From the NCBI GenBank assembly GCA_963969395.1, contig OZ017795.1, forward strand, positions 6,572,001-6,636,000: 64,000 nucleotides of DNA, read 5' to 3'. The position numbers were made by a program, and so were the translations under genes. Positions 1 to 11,196 of the stretch are shown piece after piece. Below the pieces are notes generated by a model. The model saw only the letters and a list, made by a program, of their open reading frames with translations, ran no database searches and had not been told where the DNA came from. The first letter of the stretch is position 1; each line of letters starts with the position of its first letter. The DNA comes from Pseudoscleropodium purum. Taxonomy: Eukaryota; Streptophyta; Bryopsida; Hypnales; Brachytheciaceae.

Positions 1-592
1 CTCCGTTGATTTGATGTACATTTCTTCCAATACTTATTCGAATGTGCTTGCTTCCCTTATATTTTTTTCCTAATTTGGGGGGGTTCTGAGAATAATTTTT
101 TTATATGTCTACCATACCTTTTATTTTTATTGACCTCCTTTGCTAATTTTTTATGATTTTTTTCAATTCCATTTTGTTCCTCATTTTTGGTAATTCTTTA
201 TAGATCCAAATCTTGGGTAAAATCTAGTCTTTCAAATTATTGCTACCAATTTTATAAGCCTAAATATTCTTTCACTAATCTTTTCTATCACATTACTAAT
301 AAGGTTGATCCTCAAACGTCTTCCGAGCCACTTGATTCTTTATTTTTGTCCCTTTCTATTAATTGACTTTGCTTGCGGTGGAGATGTCAATATTCTCTCA
401 AAATTTGGGCCTTTTCCAATTTTCTCCTTCAAAACTTGTAGGACTTGTATGCACGCTTGTGTCTTAGTAGATGAGTTGGAGTGTTTTTGCTTGTGCACAG
501 ATGTTGCAATTCATAAGGGAATAAGCTCCGTCTTACGGTATATTTCTTCTCCTAGCTAAATTTTCCAATTTTTTTGCTAGGCCTATTGTTTT
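1..592. other. AT-rich intergenic DNA, no gene seen
   Basis: This stretch is T-rich and low in complexity. The one open frame (305-559, 84 codons) has a Cys-rich translation that resembles no family I know, and there are no splice or domain signals. I regard it as non-coding DNA leading into the minisatellite. Confidence 0.5.
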
Positions 593-1408
593 AAATGAAA
601 AGCAATCAATTGATTGAGACTTTTAGCCTCTATACTGTACTCTGATTTCAAATTCAAAAGCAATTAGTTGGTTTGGGCTTCGGCTCTCAAGTTAGACTTT
701 AGCTTTTAAATTTGCAAGCAATGAGTTGGTTTGGGTTTTGGTCCTCTAGTTGGACTCTAATTTTTAAATTTACAAGCAATAAGTTGGTTTAGGCTCCAAC
801 TTTCAAAACTAAACTTTGAATTTTAAATTTAATAGCAATCAATTAGTTTTGAGCTTCAAATCTCAAGGCTAGACTTTAATTTCTAAATTAAACCAAATCA
901 GTTGGTCTGAGGCCTTGCCTTTCAAGGCTGGACTTTGGTTTTAAATTTAAAAGCAATTAGTGGTTTGGAGAACCTCATCTCTTTATTGAACCTTTAATTT
1001 TTAAATTAAAACCAAATTAGTTGGTTGGAGGCCTCAACTTTCAAAATTGAACTCTAATTTTAAATTTAAAAGCAATTAATTGGTTGAGGAGACTTTGCTC
1101 TCTGGATGGATCTTTAGTTTTGAATTCAAAACCAAATAAGTTGGTTTTGGGACCTCACTCTTTAACTCGACCCTTAGTTTTGAAATTAAAACCAAATTAG
1201 TTGGTTGGGGGGGACCTTAACTCTCTAACTAGACCCTTAATTTTGAAATTAAAACCAAATTAGTGGTTTGGAGGCCTCAATTCTCTTAGTTGGACCTTTA
1301 GTTTTGAAATTAAAACCAAATTAGTGGTTTGGAGGCCTCAGTTCTCTTGGTTGGACCTTTAGTTTTGAAATAAAAACCAAATCAATGGTTGGGGAACTTC
1401 AAATTTTA
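593..1408. repeat. Minisatellite, about 14 copies of a 58-63 bp unit
   Basis: Successive units share the core AAATT(A/T)AAA(A/G)C(C/A)AA(A/T)TAGTTGGTT, then a variable G-rich middle (GGAGGCCTCA), then CT(T/C)TAGTTTT. Fourteen units can be laid under one another. The last units (about 1200-1380) are the most alike, two being nearly identical, and the first units are the most divergent. This is a gradient expected if the array grows at its right end. No open frame crosses the array. Confidence 0.85.
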
Positions 1409-1800
1409 AAAAATAAAATAAATCAAAATTAAGAGCCCTCAGTATTCTCTTTTTATAATTATGTCAATAGTGCTTGTATGATGAGTACCTCTAACTGATT
1501 GAATCAACCAAACTTGCTAAACCAATGACTTGGCATAGCCAACTAAACTTCAATTGAACCTTCACACACAACCAATTGTTTACTTTAAAATTTAAGCCGT
1601 TGTTAGGTTGTGAGGCCTTTGCTTTGGAAAAACACTAGGTTTGAGGTTTTTGGCTGCAACCAAAATCAATCCAAGATATGAAAGTGTAAACAATATGAGG
1701 TATACCACCTCAAAATATAAGAAATGAGAAATTTATAATATAAAATCTCTTGTGGTAAGAAAGGTATAAACTTTCTTATACAAAGGTATATCAATTTGTA

Positions 1801-1847
1801 TACAAAGCGTATAAAAGTTATAAATTCATATGATACATATATTTTGA

Positions 1848-1914
<67 letters not shown>

Positions 1915-1974
1915 TAGATATATACATTCAAAATATATGTATCATATGAATTTACAACTTTTATACGCTTTGTA
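1801..1974. repeat. Long hairpin with a TA/GA microsatellite loop
   Basis: The arm at 1801-1858 is the reverse complement of 1917-1974 with one mismatch (AAAGTTAT against AAAGTTGT). The loop is a (TA)n run (about 1852-1878) followed by a (GA)n run (about 1878-1912). The arms are single-copy-looking AT-rich sequence, so the structure is a true inverted repeat and not a by-product of the microsatellite. Confidence 0.85.
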
Positions 1975-1978
1975 TATA

Positions 1979-4900
1979 TTGTATATAGATATCATATAAA
2001 ATGTGTATAAATTGTACAAGCCATGTATAAGCCGAAACCCTTGTAAAGATCTTGTGAGTTTTGTTGGCAAACTTCAAGTGTATGCCATAGCCGCTACACA
2101 ATTCCAAATTAAGAGTGCCTTATTATTTTGAAAAGCTAAAAAAATATCAATCAATTTCTTTGAAACTCAAACCCAAAGAAATTGATGTCCATTAGTCATA
2201 GGGTCTTAAATTTTATATTCTCTAAATGAAAGGCAGTTGCTCATATGCCCACTTTGAATTCCATCCCGGTCTCATATAAGCTCCAAATTTTTTGTACTAT
2301 ATTTTCTTAAAAAGATAACTTTATGATATACATCCTCCTAAAATCTCAATTCAAAAATATAAAAATTCTACTTTCAATGCTTTATTAAAGTTGAAACCAT
2401 CTCTAAGTTTTAGATTCAATAAATAATCTACACCCTCTTCACTTACACACTCATAACTTTTCTTTTTAAATTTCAAATTAAGAGTGCTATAACTTTTTTT
2501 AAATTTTTTTATGTAGCTCACCTAAAATTCAAAAATAAAAGCACCCTAACCAAATTTCTACAAGCATTTGAAATTTTGGCCTATAATCTTAGAAGGCAAT
2601 AAACCTTCTTTCACTCCATCACTCATAACAATCATATTCAAACAATCATAGTTTTTAGAATTATAGCAATATGATTAACATTTTTTTTTAAATTTCATTT
2701 ATAAATTCACAATACACACTGAGATATTGTTCTCCAAAAATTCAGTATTCCCCAAATTAAAAATGAAGGAGAAAAAAAAAGACTCTAACTCCTTATCGTC
2801 CCCCAAAGGCTTCATTAGCCCATATTTAGGCCACATGGACATCTAAATTTCCATTGGCCATCCCCTTTGACTTCTTTTAATCTTTAATTACCCTTCTAAG
2901 TAGTCATCAAATCACTTAAGTTCACTAAAAAGGTAAACTATCTTCTTCAAATCTCCTTCTATTCTTAATACATCAAATATCTTTTAAAAAAACTTCAAAT
3001 TATAAAACCAAACAATTAGGATCAAATATATGTTTATTGGAAGTAAAAAATAAAGTTTTAAATCAAATATCATCCCATTTGCAAGAATTTAAAGATATAT
3101 CTAATGGTTTTTGTGACATATTCTACACAATTTGCCTTTATTAAAAGATTAACCGAACCTTCTAACCAACGTTGATGGCTACGGCTTTTTTTAATAGGTC
3201 GAACCATACTATATTATTGATCATCATTCAAATCTCCAAAACACCCTCCAAACATTACTTCTTTATTTTCAAGCTCAATGCACTCCAATTGTAACAAAAT
3301 TACCAATGTTTAAGTGTTGCTTTGTAGATTCTCGTGCCATTGTTCCACACAAAGCTGTTTCGGCGACCAAGAATGTTCAACTTCATCTTGTGAATGCTCA
3401 TGTGTAGGTATTAGTGTTAGTAGCAAAAAGGATTGATCTCACAGCTAAGACAAAGAAAACTCAAATTTTCGCTCTAGTTGAAGCTCTTCATTTTGAAACT
3501 CAAAAAAAATCCTTCAGTTCAACATTTTAAATTCAAAATGAAGAATAAGGAGAACAACATTAAATTGACGAAGCTTTAAAGATGGTACCCTCCTCTTTTA
3601 TAGTGAGAAGGCGTCACTTTGAAGCCTCTTCAAGTGATGTCATTCTTGTGTTTTAATATTATAATAAAAAATTGATTAAATATTATATGAACCCATATTC
3701 CATATAATGAATGCATTTACATTGTTGCTTAGCCAATTTGGATCTTCTTTTGAGAACCCCTTAACCAAAATAAATTGGAATTTTTAAAAGAAAATTAACC
3801 TTAAAATTCATTATAATTTGAACAAAACATACAACAATAAAAATTAGTGAAAGAGCAAAGCTTTACTGTATGGAAATTATGCTCCAAATTCCAGATAAAG
3901 GTTTACTAAAGTTAGTAGTAACATATGGCTTCTTTGAACTTGATTCCCACCTATGTGAGGAACTCTCATATATTTTTTTTAAATTTCAAATTCGTTTAGC
4001 CTTTCTTTGTAAATTATATATAAACTACTAAGGTTTCTCATCATTTCCTTCAATATCTTTTGAACTCCCTCAATCAAAATGGCTATATGTGCTTCAATTT
4101 TGTTCTTGTGAATTCAAAATTCTATTATTTTGTCTTGGCTTTATTTGATTAGAAGTCTATTCAATTATTTTATTATAGCTTCAATTTTAATCATGGCTTC
4201 AAAGGCACCCTACTATTACATTGAAGTTGACCTAATATACATCAATTTAGAAATCGAAAAGGTCACTTAAAAAATGGGCTAGAAAAATTCCAAGTTTAAA
4301 TGTAATCATTGAAATATTATTCTTTGGAATGATCATTCATTGGCTATAGCTCTCTCCTTAGGCAAAATGCAAAAAACAAGAGAAAAAAAAAGGATAAAAA
4401 TTGGTTATGACAACTTGATAAACTACTTGAAGGAAAAATAAATTTAAGAATTTTTTTTGCAATTTGATTAGCCATCAAAGTAGAGCAACAACTGAAAAAT
4501 GGTCATTTGAGTTTCAGCGATTTTAACTACTAGAAGGACATTGAGGCCAAAAAATAGTTGATGGATGACTTTCAAGATTATTTATAAATAAAAAATGCCC
4601 GTTGGTTCAAGAATCAATAATTTTAAGCAAAATATTATGGTGATATGTTTTTTGGTGATGGCCAGACCTATTGTCAAGGTACTTTCCCAAAAAAAAAATT
4701 GTTTTTTGAACCAATAAGTACACTCTTTGTTTCAGCAATAACTGTCTCAATAGAAAACCAATGTTTCTCTAAACATTGTAGAAAACATACTTGACCTTGA
4801 ATCAAACAAGAAAATAATCATCATTAATGTCAACTAAAATACAATATAATGGACAAGCTAAAAATGTAATAAAATCCCAAAAAACATGCCCAATTTGAGC

Positions 4901-5389
4901 TTGCTTTTTTCTAATATTACAGAAAACGTAGTCTTCTAAGTTCTCCAAAATGCAGCATCTAGATGCCATGTAAATGCCACATGGGTGAGGAAAGTTGTGT
5001 TGGAATTTTTATCATTTAGCCCATCTATCACATGGCACTTAATGTGGCAATCAATGTGGCACCTTACATGGTGGTGGAAAAATGTATGCCTAATCAACAT
5101 ACTTGCATGTTGTTTGAAAATTTTAATACTACTTTTTCAATTGTCAAATTAGATGCTTCTTGAAACATCAATTATGCATACCCTATCCATAAGGCAAGAT
5201 TGACAAAAGAAATTATTATATAAAATATTTTTTTTCAAAAACATAAAAGAAACAAGAAAAATTGTTGAATTCACCAAGAATTAAAGAAAACTTACCGTCT
5301 ACCATCAAAAGAATTTTTAATGAAAAAATGAAGGAATTTCTTCATTGAAAGTTAGTAAGAATCAAGGTTGACGAATCAGTACATCCGCC
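1979..5389. other. AT-rich intergenic DNA, no gene seen
   Basis: There are no open frames of note on either strand over 3.4 kb. The DNA is low in complexity, with A and T runs. I see no domain remnants, RNA genes or convincing terminal repeats. Old transposon debris is likely but cannot be shown by eye. Confidence 0.4.
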
Positions 5390-5580
5390 CCAAAATAGCG
5401 TCCGTAACCCGGATGTCCGTCCTCACGGACGCAGCGTCCCTCCCGCCGTTAGAAGGCGGACGGGCGGGGCGGGGCAGTTTGGGTAGGGCAATCCCGGCGG
5501 ACGCTGCGTCCGCCGGGACCATGAATGTCAGCGGACATAGCATCCGCGTCTGGATGTCCGACTGTCCTGTCAACCCTGGT
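5390..5580. repeat. Isolated GC-rich fold-back island
   Basis: About 190 bases of very GC-rich sequence sit inside strongly AT-rich DNA. The block holds the palindrome at 5427-5439 (GGACGCAGCGTCC) and a longer one at 5493-5517 (CCCGGCGGACGC, then its complement around a single central mismatch). Both share the GGACGC/GCGTCC core. GGATGTCCG occurs near both ends (from about 5411 and about 5552). Both strands are open by chance (plus 5368-5655, minus 5376-5573), but the translations only reflect the repeats. A short fold-back transposon or a transferred repeat is possible. Confidence 0.6.
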
Positions 5581-8012
5581 AAGAATGAAGATTACAAAGG
5601 TCATATTTATATCAATTTTCTATTCATAGTGAGACAAAAAATATGGAATAATTAGAATATGGGAACTTAGCCATTGTACATCTTGACATTGTTTCAAATG
5701 TTTAAATGTTGTCGTATTCTAAATGCTTACATGATATAAAAACATATATCGATATGTTCTTGTAATAGATTTGATTATAAAAATATAGAAAGAAAGATGA
5801 CATCATTTTAAATAGCTTCAATTGTCAAATTAGATGTGAAATTGTTCATCTATTTAAGGCAATCAACTTAGAGCTTCATCATTTTAGTGTAATTTTCCTT
5901 TGTTTTTCCTTTAGATTTTAGTATGTCAAATTAGAAGGGGAGTTTTAAGTCTTAAAATGATGAGCTTCAACCAGGATTGAAATTTTAGTTTTCATTGTTA
6001 CAATTGCCAAATCAACCTCTTCTATTGTTGGATCTTGTATTGCTACATGAGCATCCTTAAGATGAAGTTGGACCTTTTTCATTTGTCAAAATAGCCTGAT
6101 ATAAAGTAATAACAACACAAAAATCTTCAATGCAATGCTCAAGCATTAGTGATCTTGATGCAATTCAAATATATTGAGCTTAGTAGTTGAGAAATGACAT
6201 TTAAAAAATGTTTTGAAAGTCTAAATGATAATGAATATTATTGCATGGTCAAGCCTATCGAAGGAAGTCATTGTCATCAACAATGGTTAAAAGGGGGCAG
6301 TCAATCCTTCAACCAAGGCAAACATTGTAGATTAGGGTGAATGCAAAAAACATCTTCCGGTTTTGTTGCATTGGCCACAATATTCATGATTTTTTCAGTA
6401 GTATTATAAAATTAGATAAAAAATTTGAAAAATATATTTAATGTATAAACCTTTTAGGAAAAATTACCCTATAAAGGAAAAGCATAGAATTTTTTTTTAA
6501 GTAGGAGAATTAGAAAAGTGCAAAATCTCATGAAAATAGGTACTTTGATGTTTTAATTTGTAAAAAATAGGAAAGAAAATTTTTAAAGAAACGAATTTTT
6601 TTAAAGAAACTAAAAATTTTCAATTTGAGAAGATTTTATGATGAATAGGTTTTACTAAATAAATGACCTTGAAACCATTTTCATTGTTCAGAATTGCGAG
6701 CGCAAGGGAGCCCTGTTTGTATAAATGTAGAGCACATAAAATAATGTTTTTCTTAATTCTTTTTTAGTGAGCACATGCATCTCTAGTGTGGGAATAGAGC
6801 CCAAAAGTCTCAGCTCTAAATCATTAATTTTGGGTAATCCAAAATACTAAAAACCTGTAAATCACAAAGTGTGACAAATTAGCTAAATTGAAATTTAAGT
6901 ATAAAATATATTTTTTAAATTTCTGAAAAATAATCTCTTTAATTATTATCTAAATGCTAATCTTTATCAAAAAAAAATTCAAGTACATTGGCTTCAATTT
7001 GCAAAAGATATGGCCAATCACAACTTAGAAATTGCAAGTGTGACACAAAATAGTACTAGTGTTTTTTGCATTCACCTATTATGTTGTTGCTACCATAAAT
7101 TGCATCCTCAAATTCTTGTAGATAGAATGATACTTTGATTGAAATTCTATTTTTGTAACCTCTATTAAACATATATTCATTTTTCTAATCCTTTATTCCA
7201 TACTTGAAGTGTTTTTATAAATTAATTTTTTGTATATGAAGTTGTATGAGGAAAATATTCAAACAGTTTCCTTTTTAATGACTTTGGGGTGATTTATCTT
7301 CTGGAACTTTAAAAGTTTGAAGGTATTCTTATGGTCAAAATAAATTACCTATGGTTAATAAGAGAGCCACATAGTCAAGGTGTGAGCTTCAATTTACTTC
7401 ATTTGTATGGTTTCAATAAAAGATAAGATAAAAGAAAAAGGGAGAATACTATTCATCATCTCTCGTTATTGCTTGTAAGGTTCCAAAATGTTTGAAGAGC
7501 CATAGCGTGTTGTATTTGAAAAATTATATAATAAAAATTAAAAATATTGTGTATCATAGTGTGGTGTTTCCAAATTGATCTGACTTGCTTGATTTGAAAT
7601 TGTCAAAAGTTGTGATAATTTGAGTGGAAGGAGGTCTACTACTTTTTATGTAAAAGGGCAAAGACTTTGACCAGCTATAAAAGATGGACAGATTTTTTCT
7701 TTACAATGAAATTTGATAAAAGTATGAAAAATTGTATTGACTTTTTATGAAGCTATCACTTATTCTTCTTGAAGTTTATATGAATAAGTTGTGAGTGATA
7801 AAGTGAAGAAGGGTCTATTGCCCTTTTTTTCTCAAAGCCCAAACTTTGGATGGTCATAGAAGTTGGACAAAGTGTTAAAATGAGTTGAAATTTGTAAAAA
7901 AAGTAGATAATTATACTAATTTAAAAAAAATAAATTATTTCTTTCATTTAAATTCTAAATGAAGCAATAAAACTAAATTAAAGTTCAACAAAGAAGTAGG
8001 AGTTGGAGTTAG
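5581..8012. other. AT-rich intergenic DNA, no gene seen
   Basis: No coding signal, RNA gene or clear repeat unit could be recognised here on either strand. Confidence 0.4.
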
Positions 8013-8090
8013 ATTTTGGATTTTGGATTTTGGATTTTGGAAGTTGAAAGTTGAAAGTTGAAAGTTGAAAGTTGAAAGTTGGAAGTTGAA
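8013..8090. repeat. Two adjoining 7-bp tandem arrays
   Basis: About four copies of ATTTTGG (8013-8040) run directly into about six or seven copies of AAGTTGA (8041-8090). Both units are seven bases long, so the second array may have arisen from the first by slippage and mutation. The open frames across it (minus 7944-8162) are products of the repeat. Confidence 0.8.
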
Positions 8091-8625
8091 GGAAGCTTTG
8101 AAGACTTGTAGCTTGTTTTTCTTTGTAGATTTTGTTGTTGCGAACAACGTGGGTGAAACCATTGCTGAGCTTCTTTTTAAGTTATAAATGTGTAGAAGTG
8201 GGATTCTCCCACATGGTTGTATTTTTTGTTGTTCCCATTGGTGAAGTACAATTGTTGGTCACCGTGGATTTGAAGTTTAGGAACCAATCCTTGAAACGAT
8301 TTAGCTCATGTTTTGGCCATCTCATTTTATCCTTTCAAAGCTTGTGGTTTTTTTATTAGCTATTCTGACCTTTGAACATAATTGAAGCTATTATAGGGTA
8401 GGCCAACAATGAGCAATTTGAAGAAGCAGTTTAACGACAGTGTAGAAGATTCAACTTACAAGATACAAGATTTTATGTGATTATATTTATTTGTATTCCT
8501 AAGCTAATTTTAGTCACAGCTTAGACCCCATGATTTCCTGAGGTAATTGCTCTCTTCATGACAATGTTGTTTTAGACATCTAAATCATATTGTTTTTAAA
8601 CATTTTATATTGTACACAATCCTTG

Positions 8626-8626
<1 letters not shown>

Positions 8627-8666
<40 letters not shown>
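8627..8666. repeat. (TA)n microsatellite
   Basis: Twenty uninterrupted TA units, followed by CACACC. The Tyr/Ile run in the overlapping frame is only the repeat. Confidence 0.95.
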
Positions 8667-8671
<5 letters not shown>

Positions 8672-9245
8672 CATATAGATTATTTCACTTCCTATCATCC
8701 TACTTGTATAAAATCAATTTTTTTCATCCATGGTGTTCATCCATCTATTTTCCTTTTTCTGCAAAGCATGCCATGTGGTTGTCCTATTCCTAAATATTTC
8801 ACATATGGTCAACATTTTATCATAAACCATAATAATTTTTTCTAACTTACCTATATTCAAAATGGATCTCTTTATTGATGTAGCAATCTATATTTTTTTA
8901 AACATCCCAAAAAACAGCAGTATATCTTTAGTTATTTGAAATAAAACATTAATGTCAATCATAACATCAATTTAGATTTACAATAATGTGCTAATTTTTT
9001 CCACAATTTCCACAAAAATCTAGCTTGTTAGGCCAAATGCCCTTGAACATCTTCATGTTTTGTTGGACATCATGCATTAGTGGTCAAATACAACTTAAAA
9101 TATGGATTTCTTATAATGCATTGAAGTCATCCATCAACTACTTTTTTTTTTATCATGTGTAGTATTTTAGGGTTAATAAATATGGAAGAATGGCATGTGT
9201 CCCTTTTTCAAACTTTGAAGTTCTTTTCTTTGTATACTCCAATTT

Positions 9246-10101
9246 AACCCTTAAATGTGTAGGCATCCCAAAAGTGTATGTGCCTTAATTAACCTCAATT
9301 ACAACTTTTAAAACAACTATTTTTGAAATTTGATTTGAACTAAGAAAACGAAGTTTGACAAGTTTTGTTTCTATTCCAATTTAAATTTTTAAGAAATGTC
9401 AAAAATTAAAAGAGTTGTTGCAATTAAAAGCTCCCTATGTTAAAATCCAAATAACACAATATGGTGTGCTTTTCATTCATTTTAAATGTATTTTGGATTT
9501 AAATCATAAAATTATGTTTTTCATTCCACTCTTCATTTACAGTAAAAGTTATAGATGATTTTAATATATGTTGTAATTGATATAATATTATTTCCATCTT
9601 TAGCTTTGAAAAATCACAATCATTTTATTTTTCCTTCAAAATTATTAAAAAAAATACAAAATTAATAGAAGATTTAGTTTTTTACTAGCAAAAAATATAA
9701 ATCTTTTGTACATCAATTAAATAAAAGGATAAATTTGGTTTGATAGTTGAATTTGACTTCAAGGTGTTTGATGTGGCCATTTTGGGTGTAAAAAATAAAA
9801 TAACAATTGGAAATTTTTCATGTTAATTGCCATTGCTATTTTTACCTTCCAAATTCTTTTTTCAAATAATTTGGATTGTTTTTTCTATTTCTATTCATTT
9901 ATGTTCATTTTTTGCAACAAAAGTGATAACAATTAGAAATTTTCATGAGACAAATTGCAATTTTTCAAAGTGATACCAAATTCAGAGTTTCAAGTAGTGA
10001 AAATATCATATTGTTGTTTGAACACTATTGGAAAGGCTAAAATTAGCTTAGATAAAATGTTTGACCATTTCACAATGGATCAAGTCCTTAAGGGGTTTAC
10101 A
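9246..10101. repeat. Direct repeat, left copy, about 850 bp
   Basis: This block matches 14957-15818 in the same orientation, from the shared TTAAATGTGTAGGCATCC to the shared CACAATGGATCAAGTCCTTA. The match holds with scattered substitutions and small indels throughout. The repeat has no open frame. Together the two copies bracket 4.9 kb that carries the first PEX11 gene. No TG...CA termini or primer-binding site can be seen, so a long terminal repeat is not supported. Confidence 0.75.
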
Positions 10102-10800
10102 ACTATATATAAATGAAATGATTGTATTTATTTTTCAAAGATGTAATTATATGTCTTCTTTAAGTCATAAAAATTTCAAATTTATGTGTAAATTTTAAAA
10201 TTATTTTGAATTTTTGAATAAAAAGTTTGAAAATCTATATTTAAAAATTTGAAATTTTTTCCATGGATGTATATCATAGTGTAATATACCATGGTTCAAA
10301 AAAATTACCACGACCTACTAAAATTAGAAAATCTCATTCTATAGTAATAGGTTCAAAGTTCAAATTGCAATAAAATATTGAAATTTAGGAATTTTTCAAA
10401 TTTGAATAAAGCCTAGACTTTGTAAGCTTCATTTCAATAGATGGTTTTAAATTTAAATTTTTAAAATTTACAACTTAAATTCGGATTCCAAGAACTAGCA
10501 CAAATTGCCAATAAACTTTACATGATGATCCATGAATTTGCCAATATTTAATATAAAAAAATAAAAAAAATTACAAAGAGAGAATATACAACATACATCA
10601 TTGAAATTGAGTTCAATGAACTCCTTCCCAAATTATGAATGCAAACACACTTTTCCTTGAGGCTCATTGAAGACTTGAAGTTATTGAAAATCCTCTTAAA
10701 TATTTGAGGGTTAACCTTGGAAGGATGTTGCAGCCGAAAATCGTAGATGGATGACTTTTTAAGATCAATGTAGAAATGAAGAATGCATGAAATATTCTAA
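10102..10800. other. AT-rich sequence upstream of PEX11 copy 1
   Basis: Part of this (about 10190-10440) resembles the dispersed repeat near 17.5 kb and 30.4 kb, with shared phrases such as TTCAAATTGCAATAAAATATT. From about 10820 the composition switches abruptly to the GC-richer promoter region shared by both PEX11 copies. Confidence 0.45.
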
Positions 10801-10819
10801 CTTCAATGTTCTGAAATGG

Positions 10820-11196
10820 CTCTCGAACAGATGGTGGCGAATCCATCCCGGCGGTTGGATGGCGGAAGCAGAGCATCTGGGCCGTTGGTGGCTTCTGGCA
10901 CCCGCCTGGACGACGGAGATTTCCGTCCGTCCGTCCCACGGCTTTGGTTTGCCGTTCTTTGTCGCGGGGGAATTTGCGTCTGTGGCGTGCGCGATCGGGG
11001 CAGGCGTTTCTGCAGCTGCAGGGGAGTCAACTGGATTGAAATCGAAGGCACTTGAATAATTTCTGCAATCCTTCTTTTTATCGATTTCGCATTCAGTTCG
11101 ATTCGCGAGGCTCCCTGGAGTCAGGCGGAGGGGTTTGATTTTGGATACCGTCGCGGGTGGGCGTGAGCGTGAGCCGCAGCGACAGGGACAGCAGCC
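10820..11196 (+). promoter_or_regulatory. Duplicated upstream region of PEX11 copy 1
   Basis: This GC-rich stretch before the start codon matches, inverted, the stretch upstream of copy 2 (about 22254-22660). Shared blocks include CCATCCCGGCGGTTGGATGG, GGGCCGTTGGTGGC and CCGTCCGTCC. The duplication therefore carried promoter and 5' leader as well as coding sequence. No clear TATA box is visible. The purine/pyrimidine GC content resembles a plant housekeeping promoter. Confidence 0.5.

Noticed and set aside
593..1408. The regular 59-bp units could be mistaken for a CRISPR array.
   Set aside because: Units are diverged along their whole length with no constant repeat plus unique spacer, and the sequence is plant nuclear DNA.
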